Translations under genes and position numbers: made by a program | The notes under the pieces: generated by a model | Database searches by the model: none | What the model was told of the DNA's origin: nothing | Seen by the model: the letters and a program-made list of their open reading frames with translations, nothing else | Part shown: positions 1-8,509 of the stretch, piece by piece | Position numbering within the stretch: position 1 is the first letter of the stretch | Layout of the letters: the number at the start of each line of letters is the position of its first letter | Assembly (NCBI RefSeq): GCF_000472865.1 | Contig: NZ_AXAP01000032.1 | Coordinates: forward strand, 33,005 to 97,004 | Direction: 5' to 3' | DNA length: 64,000 bases | DNA from: Bradyrhizobium elkanii WSM2783 | GTDB lineage: Bacteria > Pseudomonadota > Alphaproteobacteria > Rhizobiales > Xanthobacteraceae

Positions 1-2
1 AC

Positions 3-362
3 GTGGCCACGCATCTCGATGAGAAAGTGACGTTGGCAGACATGGCCGGAGCAGCCCGGCTGAGCCGGATGCATTTTGCCGCGCTGTTCTTCCGCGCAAC
101 CGGATTGACGCCGCATCAATATCTGCTGAAGCAGCGTGTCTCCGCTGCGCAGGACATGCTGCGAACGACCGACAAATCGATCGTCGACATCGCACTAAGT
201 GTCGGCTTCAGCACTCAAGCGCACTTCACCACCGTCTTCAAGCGTATCGTAGGACAAACGCCCTTGAAGTGGAGGGAAGGCAGGCCGACCGAGCCGCCGC
301 AGCCGTCATACAGGCGAATTGGCGCTGACGAGCGAACCGTCGAGGGACCACGGCCGCTCTGA
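3..362 (+). CDS. AraC-family transcriptional regulator, C-terminal part (cut by window edge)
   Basis: The frame is open to the left edge, so this is probably the end of a longer protein. The visible 119 residues form the double helix-turn-helix DNA-binding domain of AraC/XylS regulators: first HTH around residues 10-35, second around 58-80, with the family's 'DIALSVGFSTQAHFTTVFKR' pattern followed by a 'G.TP..WR' ending. The effector-binding domain lies outside the window, so the signal and targets cannot be inferred. About 40 residues rich in Pro and Arg follow the HTH, a common loose tail. Confidence 0.85.
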   Translation: MATHLDEKVTLADMAGAARLSRMHFAALFFRATGLTPHQYLLKQRVSAAQDMLRTTDKSIVDIALSVGFSTQAHFTTVFKRIVGQTPLKWREGRPTEPPQPSYRRIGADERTVEGPRPL

Positions 363-517
363 CGAGCCGGCGCCTCGACATAAACCTTGGTGTTAACCGC
401 GCACGCCACGAGAACTGCGCGACTTAACCAACCAGTATAATCGACGATATCCCGCACCCTTCGTAAAACACAACATCGAAGCATTGCAGTGACCCGGCGA
501 TCGGGATTGTGGAAGCC

Positions 518-781
518 ATGAACCGTCGACTGAAAAATTTCATTCTCAGACGCCTCGCGGTTCTCCTGGTGTCGTGGCTGCCCGCGTCGTCTCATTCGTT
601 TGGAATCGAAAGCAGGGACGTCGCTGCGCTACGCCACGTTCACCAAGCTCCCCTGAATTCGCTGGTAAAACAAAGCATGTCGCTTTCTCTGGATAGAGAG
701 TGCTGCTCGAAGGCGGTCTTGCAACGGCAATACGATCGCATCGTAAGACTGGACGCAAATCCGGTCCGCATCACTGTGTAG
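518..781 (+). CDS. Possible small secreted protein, unrecognised
   Basis: An 87-codon frame starting at an ATG at 518, which follows a GGAAG a few bases upstream. The first 28 residues read like a signal peptide (basic 'NRRLKNFILRR', a hydrophobic stretch, then small residues before 'SHSFG'). No family was recognised and an antisense frame of similar length overlaps it, so it may be spurious. Apart from this frame, the 363-831 interval shows nothing I can identify. Confidence 0.25.
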   Translation: MNRRLKNFILRRLAVLLVSWLPASSHSFGIESRDVAALRHVHQAPLNSLVKQSMSLSLDRECCSKAVLQRQYDRIVRLDANPVRITV

Positions 782-831
782 AGCCGTGAAAGACGGCCCG
801 CGGACCGAAGGCCGCTGACGCTGCGCTGCCC

Positions 832-1497
832 TCAGTTGTCCCGGGCGGGCTGCTGACTGGCCAACGCCTGCCGAACGCCAAGCACATCGGCCATTCGCAC
901 GAGCTCGGCGAGCGATTTGGCCTGCATCTTGCGCATCATGTTGCCGCGGTGAATCTTCACCGTGATCTCGCTCAGCGACAGGCGCCAGGCAACTTGCTTG
1001 TTCATCAGTCCTGCCGTGACAAGGCCCATGACTTCCCGTTCCCGGGGCGTCAGCGAATCGTAGCGCAGGCGGATGTCTTCGTCCCGCCGCGCTTCTGCGC
1101 GCCGCCGCTGATCGCGGGAGACGGCCTCTTCGACGGCCGCAAGAAGTGCTTCCTCTTCGAACGGCTTGGGAAGGAAATTGACCGCGCCGGCCTTCATCGC
1201 GCGGACGGTCATCGGTATGTCCCCGTAGCCGCTGATCAGGATCACCGGAATCGAGGCGTCGCTCTCAACCAGCTCCTCCTGGAATTCGAGCCCGTCGGCT
1301 TCCCCCAACCGGATATCCAGGATCAGGCAGGACGCGGAGTTGATGGCATCGGATGCCAGGAACTCGCCGGGCCCCGCGAACGTCTCGACGGAGTAGCCGA
1401 CGGCACGCAGCAGGCTGCTGAGCGAATTGCGCACGTCGGTGTCGTCGTCGACGATGCAGATGAGGGCGGTGCTGATCGCGCTCTGTGATGCACTCAT
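832..1497 (-). CDS. FixJ-type response regulator (receiver plus LuxR HTH)
   Basis: Two-component output regulator. The N-terminal receiver has the acidic 'DDD' pair, the phosphoacceptor in 'ILDIRLGEADG' and the conserved Lys in 'FLPKPFEEEA'. The C-terminal LuxR HTH has 'LTPREREVMGLV' and 'EITVKIHRGNMMRKM', as in the FixJ/NarL group. The ATG at 1497 was chosen because the longer frame runs back into the neighbouring receiver gene; this start gives about 221 residues, normal for FixJ-like proteins. It is the last of three minus-strand genes and is likely phosphorylated by the kinase encoded at 1982-3931. Confidence 0.9.
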   Translation of the reverse strand: MSASQSAISTALICIVDDDTDVRNSLSSLLRAVGYSVETFAGPGEFLASDAINSASCLILDIRLGEADGLEFQEELVESDASIPVILISGYGDIPMTVRAMKAGAVNFLPKPFEEEALLAAVEEAVSRDQRRRAEARRDEDIRLRYDSLTPREREVMGLVTAGLMNKQVAWRLSLSEITVKIHRGNMMRKMQAKSLAELVRMADVLGVRQALASQQPARDN

Positions 1498-1513
1498 GCT
1501 GTCCAGGACCAGG

Positions 1514-1912
1514 TCATTGGAGTGTCGGGGGAGGTCCTTGCGAAGAGTCGCCCAGGATTGCCTCCACGTCGTGGAGCAGAATCTCGGGATCGACGGGCTT
1601 GTCAACAAAAGCCGCGGCTCCAAGACTTTTTGCCTCGGCGCGCGCTTCCGGCGTCGAATAGGCCGTCATGACGATCACGGGGACGCCAACTCCCCGGCGC
1701 CGCAGTTCCCGGTGCAGGCCGAGGCCATCCATCCCCGGCATGTGCAAATCCGTGATGACGCAGTCGACATTCGCGACGGAGGACGACGCCAGGAAGTTCT
1801 CGGCCGCGCCAAAACTCTCCACGCGCAGGCCTACCGAGCGAAAAAAGCTCGATATGCTTTCCCGCACGTCCTCGTCATCGTCAACGATGCAGATGGTGGA
1901 TCCTTGTGGCAC
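1514..1912 (-). CDS. Single-domain response regulator (receiver only)
   Basis: A stand-alone receiver of about 132 residues with 'CIVDDDEDVRES', phosphoacceptor Asp in 'VITDLHMPGMDG', Thr in 'VMTAYS' and Lys in 'FVDKPVDP'. There is no output domain. I chose the GTG at 1912 because a strong AGGAG lies 8 bases upstream; a TTG 21 bases earlier lacks such a site. It lies between the kinase and the FixJ-type regulator, so it may act as a phosphate sink, a relay or a diguanylate-free signalling partner. Confidence 0.88.
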   Translation of the reverse strand: MPQGSTICIVDDDEDVRESISSFFRSVGLRVESFGAAENFLASSSVANVDCVITDLHMPGMDGLGLHRELRRRGVGVPVIVMTAYSTPEARAEAKSLGAAAFVDKPVDPEILLHDVEAILGDSSQGPPPTLQ

Positions 1913-1981
1913 TAGACAGCTCCTCCCGGGCAATTTGCCCGGTGCTTCCGTCGGTATGGCCGGATTCTGTCCATTTTCCCA

Positions 1982-3931
1982 TCATATCAAGATATTAGGT
2001 TTCGACCACCGCGCCTCCGCCGGGATGTTCAATGGGAGCGTGAACCCCACGGTTGCCCCCCATCCGTCATTGTTGGACGCCGAAACGCGGCCTCCCTGCC
2101 CTTCGATGATCGTCCTGCAAATCGACAGCCCAAGGCCCATTCCATCGGATTTGGTGGTGAAAAACGGCTCAAAGATGCGCTCGGGGTTGCCCTCGATCCC
2201 GGTGCCGCTGTCCTCGACAGCCACTTTGATGAAATTCTCGGCGGTGCCGTCGATCCTGACGCGGATCTCGTGCGGGCGGTCGGCGATTCCCCTGGTCGCA
2301 TGGAGCGCGTTCATCAACAGGTTGACGATCACCTGCTGCACCTGCACCCGGTCACAGATAATCGGGCCTGGGATATTGGCTTCCTCAACCCGGATAGTCG
2401 CCGCCGCAGCGCGCGCTTCCCGCGCCAGCAGGGAAACCGCATCCTGCACCAGGGCGCCCATATCGACGGAGCTGACCTGCGGCGCGGTCTTCTTGGCGAG
2501 CGCGCGCACCCTTCCGACCACCTCTGCGGCCCGGTTGCCGTTCGAGACGATCTTCTCCAGGCAGTCGGCCACCTCCGTGAGGTCGGGATCTGGCCGGGTA
2601 AGCCAACGCTTGCCCGATTTGCCGTAGTTGATGATGGCCGCGAGGGGTTGGTTGACCTCATGCACGATCGAACCGGCAAGCTGGCCCAGCAGAGCCACGC
2701 GCCCGGCGTGAGCGAGTTCGAGGGAGGTCTGCTCGATCTTCGCCCGCGCCTCGTTTCGCTCGGTGACATCGACGGCCATGAGCAGCACCCTTGACCAATC
2801 CTGTCCGTCCGGCAGGACGGACACCCGCAGCACCGCATCGATGATGCGCCCATGCAAAGTCGCGCAGCGCGTCTCGATCTCCGCGAGCGAAGAACCGGCC
2901 ACTAACGAGGCAAAGATGTGCGCCAGGGCCGGTTCGGAATCCGGCAATTGTCCGAGCAGTGCATTGCCGTCGGTCAGATCGGCGACCGTATCGGCTTCGA
3001 ACATTGCAAGCGCGGCGCTGTTGGCGTTGTAGATCCCGATCTCGTTGGCGGCCGCGCGCAAGATCTGCGGATTCGACAATAGCCATGCTTCGCAGTCCTG
3101 GCTTGGTCCTCTGCTGTCCAGGACCAGCCGCATGGCCTTGCTCAGGTCGCATTCCAGGGCGGCAAACCCCGCCGAGTTGAAGATGGTGCTGTAGCGCTGC
3201 TCGGAGCTCCGTCTTTCCGCCAGGGCACGGCGGCTCTCGGTCAGATCGGCACTGGTTTCGATGATGCCGACAGGCCGGCCGTCCGGATCTCGTCGCTCGA
3301 GCCAGCGGCTCGCCAGAATGAGCCGCGTGCCATCTCGCCGCGTTCGGATGATTTCGCCCGACCAGGTTCCATTCTGCTCGAGAGAGGCGCTTATTTCCTC
3401 TGCCGAAACGATCGATTCGAGCAGATCGCTGCAACGCCTGCCCAGCGCCTCGCCGCGCGTCCAGCCATAGAGCCTCTCGGCGCCTTCATTCCAGTAGCGG
3501 ATGATGTCCGATCGGTCGCGGACGACGACGGTGTCGTGCGAGAGTTCGAGGATTCTCGCTTGCTCAGCGAGAGTGGTTCTTGCGGACCTGTCCCTGAGCG
3601 ACAGCAATACTGTGATCGCGATCGCGACAAGACTTACGATGTAGCGCAGCAGGGCGCCTCCCAGGGGATCGTCCGCATGCCCGATCAGGAACGCGATCGT
3701 CGTGAGGACGGCCGTGATACAGCCGCTGCCGATCACGAACCTGCGGCCGAGCGGCGCCAGCGTCAGCACCACGCCCGTGTACAGGACCGCGACGGCGCCA
3801 TCGATCGGGCTTAACGCATCCGCCAGGAAAATCAGCGCCGACGCAACGATGGCCGCCGCGAACGCGAATTGACCTCTCCGGCGGCTGATCGCCTTGAAAC
3901 TACCCTGCTTTGGACCAGTGTTGGCCGCCAT
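1982..3931 (-). CDS. PAS-domain membrane sensor histidine kinase
   Basis: About 649 residues from the ATG at 3931, chosen for its GAGGA site; an in-frame ATG 54 bases earlier lacks support. Four predicted membrane helices occupy roughly residues 20-110. They are followed by a PAS domain ('DIIRYWNEGAERLYGWTRGEA'), a second PAS-like region, a HisKA domain with 'HEVNQPLAAI' (phospho-His near 424) and a HATPase domain with N box 'NLLMNALHA', 'DSGTGI' and 'GMGLGLSI'. The H-box form is typical of FixL/DctB-like kinases. No haem-PAS signature was obvious, so an oxygen-sensing role is not claimed. The two response regulators follow immediately downstream. Confidence 0.92.
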   Translation of the reverse strand: MAANTGPKQGSFKAISRRRGQFAFAAAIVASALIFLADALSPIDGAVAVLYTGVVLTLAPLGRRFVIGSGCITAVLTTIAFLIGHADDPLGGALLRYIVSLVAIAITVLLSLRDRSARTTLAEQARILELSHDTVVVRDRSDIIRYWNEGAERLYGWTRGEALGRRCSDLLESIVSAEEISASLEQNGTWSGEIIRTRRDGTRLILASRWLERRDPDGRPVGIIETSADLTESRRALAERRSSEQRYSTIFNSAGFAALECDLSKAMRLVLDSRGPSQDCEAWLLSNPQILRAAANEIGIYNANSAALAMFEADTVADLTDGNALLGQLPDSEPALAHIFASLVAGSSLAEIETRCATLHGRIIDAVLRVSVLPDGQDWSRVLLMAVDVTERNEARAKIEQTSLELAHAGRVALLGQLAGSIVHEVNQPLAAIINYGKSGKRWLTRPDPDLTEVADCLEKIVSNGNRAAEVVGRVRALAKKTAPQVSSVDMGALVQDAVSLLAREARAAAATIRVEEANIPGPIICDRVQVQQVIVNLLMNALHATRGIADRPHEIRVRIDGTAENFIKVAVEDSGTGIEGNPERIFEPFFTTKSDGMGLGLSICRTIIEGQGGRVSASNNDGWGATVGFTLPLNIPAEARWSKPNILI

Positions 3932-4248
3932 GTCATCCTCATCAAACCCCGTTCCCGGGCCGACTTTTATCGTGTCTGCTCGCAAGAATGATCATACCTA
4001 GGTTTGAATTCTCGTTCCCCTGTTTTGTCTGTAGCTGGGAGCTTGAGCCGCATCCGCAGGCACCGTGCGAATTTGAAACGCTTATGCGAACCTCGGAAGA
4101 CAGGATTTCAATTGGCCGCGCAACCTTCGGTGCACGCTTCGCCCGAAGCCGCACCATGCCGCGAACGAGTTTCTGCCAAAGATCAATCCAGCATTGACGC
4201 GTAGTTCGTGACCGAGGGCGATACGCGCGTTGGGAAAGCCGATTCATC
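3932..4248. other. Divergent intergenic region between kinase and hpnN
   Basis: 317 bases separating two divergently transcribed genes, so promoters for both should lie here. Overlapping short frames exist on both strands but have no family resemblance and were left out. I see no clear operator palindrome. Confidence 0.6.
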
Positions 4249-6876
4249 ATGTTGAAATCAGCAATCGTTGGAGTCGTGGATTTCTGTACGCAGCGGCGCT
4301 GGTGGGTTCTCATTATCGGAATCCTGCTCGCGGTCGCAGCGCTCGCCTATGACGTCACGCGCTTCTCGATCACGACGGACACCGACAAGCTGATCTCGAA
4401 CAACCTTGCATGGCGTCAGCGCCAGGCGGCGTTTTCCGAGGCATTTCCGGACAAGGGAATCCTGGTCGTGGTCTCCGCACCAACGCCGGAAAATGCCGAA
4501 GCGGCGACAAGCGCGCTGACGCAGGAACTCGCCAAACACCCAGATCTGTTCCGCGCGGTTGTCCAGCCGGACGGAGGCGAGTTCTTCCAGCGCAACGGCC
4601 TCCTGTTCGAACCGCTGCCCAGCGTCAAGAAGTCCATCACGGGATTGTCGAGCGCCGATTTTCTGATCGGCTCGCTGGCGGCCGATCCGACCCTGCGCGG
4701 CGTGGCGAAGGCGCTCGGCTATGCGCTCGATGGTGTCGAGGGCGGAGACATCAAGCTCGACCAGCTCGTGTGGCCGCTCTCGCTTGCCGACAAGACCCTG
4801 AATGACGTGCTTGCCGGCAAGCCGGCGACATTTTCATGGCAGGCGCTGGTGCAGGGCTCGCAGCCGCAGACGGACCAATTGCGCCACTTCATAGAAGTCG
4901 AGCCGGTCCTGGATTTCTCCGCGTTGCAGCCGGGCCGCAACGCGACGGACGGCATCCGTCGAGCCGCCACCGATCTGAAATTGGGCGAGACGTTCGGCGC
5001 CACCGTACAGCTCACCGGCACAGTGCCCATGAACGACGACCAGTTCTCGGTGATCCGGCAAAGCGCGCTGCGCGACACGTTGACGGCCTTGTTCGGAACG
5101 CTGATCATATTGTGGCTGGCGCTGCGTTCGTGGAAGATCGTCACGGCGGTGTTTTTCAGCGTGATCGTCGGCCTCACTGTGACCGCTGCCCTTGGCATCG
5201 TCATGGTCGGGGCCTTCAACCTGATCTCGATTGCATTCTTCGTTCTGTTTATCGGGCTGGGCGTTGACTTCGGCATCCAGTTCAGCGTCCGTTACCGCTC
5301 CGAACGGCATGAGTGCAGCGATTTGCGGGAAGCGCTGCGACGGGCCGCGCGCAAGGTGGGAGCCCCGCTTTCGCTAGCTGCCGGCGCCACCGCGGTGGCC
5401 TTCTTCTCATTCCTGCCGACCAGCTATCGGGGCCTTTTCGAACTGGGGCTCATTGCCGGATGCGGCATGTTGATTGCCTTCTTCTGCAGCATCACCCTTG
5501 TCCCGGCGATGTTGACGCTGCTGAAACCGCCCGGCGAACTGGCGCCGGTCGGTTTCAGCAGCCTCGCCCCACTGGATAATTTCCTGCAGCGGCATCGCAT
5601 CGCGGTGATCGCCGGCACCATCCTCGTCGTCCTCGCCGGAACGCCGCTGCTCTCTCGCCTTCCGTTCGACTTCAACCCGATCAACCTGCAAAATCCGCAC
5701 GCCGCGTCCGTCGTGACCTATCGCGAATTGCAGGGCAATCCGCTGACCAGCGGCGACGATGCCGAAGTGCTGGCATCATCGCTGAGCGAAGCCGGCAGCA
5801 TCGCAAAGCGGCTGGCGGCCCTGCCCGAGGTCTCGCGCACACTCACGCTCAACAGCTTTGTTCCCGATGACCAGGACCAGAAGATCGCCGTCATCAAGGC
5901 CGCTGCGCCGCGCCTCCATGGCGCGCTCAATCCGCCGCGCGATCCGGCGCCGACGGACAAGGACACCGTGGATGCCATTCGCGCGACCGCGCAGCATCTT
6001 ACCAAAGTTGCGGGCACCGCGACCGGCCCGGGCGCTGAGGCCGCGCGACGCGTTTCCGATTTGCTGACGCGCCTGGCGCAAGCCGACGCCGCGACGCGCG
6101 CAAGCGCCGAAGCTGCCTTCGTTCAGCCGCTGAACCACGATCTCAACCAGTTACGGAACAGCCTCGATCCGCAACCGGTGACCATCGAGAATCTTCCCGC
6201 CGATCTTGTTCGCGACTGGCTGTTGCCGGACGGCAGGGCCCGCGTTGAGGCGCTGCCAAAGGGCAACGCCCAGGATAGCAGCGTCACGCGGCGGTTCGCG
6301 ACCGCGGTCATCGCCGCGGAGCCGTCGGCCACCGGCCCCGCCATCAGCCTCTATCAATCGGGCCGAACGGTGATCGACGCCTTCATCGAAGCGGGTGCGC
6401 TCGCGCTTGGCGCCATCGCGATCCTGCTCCTGATCGCGTTGCGCCGCGTCACGGACATGCTGTTGACACTGATACCTTTGCTGCTGGCCGGCGCGGTCAC
6501 GCTGGAGATATGCACGCTGACCGGCACAGCGATGAACTTTGCAAACATCATCGCCCTGCCATTGCTGCTGGGCGTCGGCGTCGCGTTCAAGATCTACTAC
6601 ATCATGGCCTGGCGCGAAGGGCAGACGGGCTTGCTGCAATCCAGCCTGACCCGCGCGGTGATCTTCAGCGCCATGACCACCGGGGTGGCGTTCGGAAGCA
6701 TGTGGGCATCGAGCTATCCGGGCATGTCGAGCATGGGCAAGATGATGGCGCTCGCGCTGCTCTGCACAATGGCCGCTGCCGTGCTGTTCCAGCCGGTCCT
6801 GATGGGACCGCCGCGCCAGGTCAGAGCGGCTTCGGCGCAGCGGTCGGCCGATCCATTGCCTCGCCCGGCGGAATAA
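4249..6876 (+). CDS. hpnN: HpnN-type RND/MMPL transporter, hopanoid export
   Basis: 875 residues with the resistance-nodulation-division layout: one N-terminal helix, a large periplasmic loop, a 5-helix bundle (about 270-430), a second periplasmic loop and a second 5-helix bundle (about 700-865). The N-terminus ('TTDTDKLIS', 'WRQRQAAF', 'FFQRNGLLF') follows the pattern I know from hopanoid-associated HpnN proteins, which move hopanoids to the outer membrane in Rhodopseudomonas. Length fits the family. No squalene/hopene genes lie nearby, so this copy sits apart from a hopanoid cluster and could be a paralogue with a different lipid substrate. Confidence 0.85.
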   Translation: MLKSAIVGVVDFCTQRRWWVLIIGILLAVAALAYDVTRFSITTDTDKLISNNLAWRQRQAAFSEAFPDKGILVVVSAPTPENAEAATSALTQELAKHPDLFRAVVQPDGGEFFQRNGLLFEPLPSVKKSITGLSSADFLIGSLAADPTLRGVAKALGYALDGVEGGDIKLDQLVWPLSLADKTLNDVLAGKPATFSWQALVQGSQPQTDQLRHFIEVEPVLDFSALQPGRNATDGIRRAATDLKLGETFGATVQLTGTVPMNDDQFSVIRQSALRDTLTALFGTLIILWLALRSWKIVTAVFFSVIVGLTVTAALGIVMVGAFNLISIAFFVLFIGLGVDFGIQFSVRYRSERHECSDLREALRRAARKVGAPLSLAAGATAVAFFSFLPTSYRGLFELGLIAGCGMLIAFFCSITLVPAMLTLLKPPGELAPVGFSSLAPLDNFLQRHRIAVIAGTILVVLAGTPLLSRLPFDFNPINLQNPHAASVVTYRELQGNPLTSGDDAEVLASSLSEAGSIAKRLAALPEVSRTLTLNSFVPDDQDQKIAVIKAAAPRLHGALNPPRDPAPTDKDTVDAIRATAQHLTKVAGTATGPGAEAARRVSDLLTRLAQADAATRASAEAAFVQPLNHDLNQLRNSLDPQPVTIENLPADLVRDWLLPDGRARVEALPKGNAQDSSVTRRFATAVIAAEPSATGPAISLYQSGRTVIDAFIEAGALALGAIAILLLIALRRVTDMLLTLIPLLLAGAVTLEICTLTGTAMNFANIIALPLLLGVGVAFKIYYIMAWREGQTGLLQSSLTRAVIFSAMTTGVAFGSMWASSYPGMSSMGKMMALALLCTMAAAVLFQPVLMGPPRQVRAASAQRSADPLPRPAE

Positions 6877-7106
6877 ATCTTCCCCTGGTCTGATCCAGGC
6901 ATCAGTTGCGACGGTTTTTCTGAAAGCTCGGCTGCATGATAGCGAACCGGTTCACATTCAACGTCGGCTCTGTCATGCTATGTTCACATATCGCAGCCGG
7001 ACGGAGGACCGCGCGACTGCTGCTTGAAGGGGCGAAGCTGCATCTGGCCATCGTGACCGAGCGAAAATGGTGACGTGCTCGCTTGCAATATTGCTGGAGG
7101 TTGACC

Positions 7107-7313
7107 ATGCATTCCGTTTCAGCCGAATGGCAATCCGCTTCGACAGCTCCCTCTGACGAGGATCTGGAAATCTGTACATTGAATTATGATGGCATGGTCC
7201 ATGCGCTTCCCTTTCCTTGCCGCAGGGACGGAACCAACTGGGTCGATTGTTCGGGCGGAATGCACGCCGACATTCATCCGACCCAATGGCGCAAATGGAT
7301 TGAGCCGAACTAG
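7107..7313 (+). CDS. Small conserved hypothetical protein, 68 residues
   Basis: Starts at an ATG preceded by GGAGG six bases upstream, which decides against the longer frame. The protein is soluble, acidic at the N-terminus and rich in Trp, Cys and His near the end ('NWVDCSGG', 'HPTQWRKW'). It resembles small proteins common in Bradyrhizobium, but no function is known to me. It stands alone between hpnN and the patatin gene; the 172 bases after it show nothing recognisable. Confidence 0.6.
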   Translation: MHSVSAEWQSASTAPSDEDLEICTLNYDGMVHALPFPCRRDGTNWVDCSGGMHADIHPTQWRKWIEPN

Positions 7314-7485
7314 CCCCCGATGAGGGCGACGCGGACTGGCCCTGCGCTACCGAAGTTGCGTGCTGACGCAGCCTGATCTGCAGCCGAGCGAAGTCGGCCT
7401 GGGAACATCGACCACAAGTTTGTCTCGCATGTTCCCGCTACCTCAGACATAGTGAGCCTCCCGTACGCTGCGGAGATCAAGGCTC

Positions 7486-8505
7486 ATGAACCGAAGCCCG
7501 GTGCTCATAGACTTGGCCCTCCAAGGCGGAGGCTCGCATGGTGCATTCACCTGGGGCGTCCTCGACCGGCTGCTTGAAGAGCCATGGTTTCAGATTGCGG
7601 GCATATCCGGGACATCTGCCGGGGCGATGAACGCTGCCGTGCTGGCGGACGGCTGGACGGAGGGCGGCGCTGCCGGGGCACGTGAGGCCCTGGACAAATA
7701 TTGGCGGAGCGTCTCGCGCGCCGCTGCATTCAGCCCGCTGCAACGCTCGCCGCTCGACCATCTCATGGGACGATGGTCGCTCGACACCTCTCCCGCCTAT
7801 CTCTTCACCGATTTGATGTCGCGGATGCTGTCGCCCTACGACCTCAATCCGCTCGGCTTCAATCCATTGCGAGAGATACTGGCCGGCGCCGTCGATTTCG
7901 ATCGTCTTGCCCGCGCGCCGATCAAGCTCTTTGTCACCGCCACGCGGGTGCGGACCGGTCGCGGACGGATCTTCCGCAACGCGGAGATCAACGCGGATGT
8001 CCTGCTGGCGTCGGCCTGCCTGCCAACGATGTTCCGCGCCATCGAGATCGATGGCGAGCCCTATTGGGACGGCGGTTACGCGGGCAACCCGACGATCACG
8101 CCGCTGGTTCGCGAGACCGATGCGCACGACACCATCATTGTGCAGATCAACCCGACCGAGCGGCCGGAGCAGCCACGCACTGCCGCCGAAATCCTCAACC
8201 GCCTCAACGAGATTTCATTCAATTCGCCGCTTGCGAAGGAACTGCGGATGATCGCGCTGCTCCGCCAGGTAGCCGACCCCGGCACTGGCGAGGGCGCCCG
8301 TTGGGCGCGGATGAAGACGCACCGGATCAAGAGCGACATGCTCGCGACGTTCGGCGCGTCATCCAAGCTCAACGCCGAATGGGCGTTCGTATCCAAGCTG
8401 CGCGAGGAAGGGCGGCGAGCCGCCAACGAGTTCCTCGACATGCACGGCGCCGATCTCGGCATGCGTTCGACCGCCGATCTCGATATCCTGCTGGCGGAGT
8501 GCTGA
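7486..8505 (+). CDS. Patatin-like phospholipase / acyl hydrolase
   Basis: 339 residues with the patatin signature: oxyanion glycine loop 'GGGSHGAF' (14-21), nucleophile Ser44 in 'GTSAG', and the catalytic Asp in 'DGG' (Asp195). Patatin domains hydrolyse acyl esters of membrane or storage lipids. The C-terminal region after about 230 ('LNEISFN..L.KELRMI') resembles the extension found in DUF3734-type bacterial patatins. No signal peptide is present, so it is cytoplasmic. The GntP permease gene starts 4 bases after its stop, so the two are probably one operon. Confidence 0.92.
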   Translation: MNRSPVLIDLALQGGGSHGAFTWGVLDRLLEEPWFQIAGISGTSAGAMNAAVLADGWTEGGAAGAREALDKYWRSVSRAAAFSPLQRSPLDHLMGRWSLDTSPAYLFTDLMSRMLSPYDLNPLGFNPLREILAGAVDFDRLARAPIKLFVTATRVRTGRGRIFRNAEINADVLLASACLPTMFRAIEIDGEPYWDGGYAGNPTITPLVRETDAHDTIIVQINPTERPEQPRTAAEILNRLNEISFNSPLAKELRMIALLRQVADPGTGEGARWARMKTHRIKSDMLATFGASSKLNAEWAFVSKLREEGRRAANEFLDMHGADLGMRSTADLDILLAEC

Positions 8506-8509
8506 GGTC

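Noticed and set aside
3942..4313. 123-codon minus-strand frame between the kinase and hpnN
   Set aside because: It overlaps the hpnN start and has no family pattern; composition looks like shadow coding.
6880..6905. Possible terminator after hpnN (CCTGG-N6-CCAGG)
   Set aside because: The stem is only 5 bp and no T-run follows.
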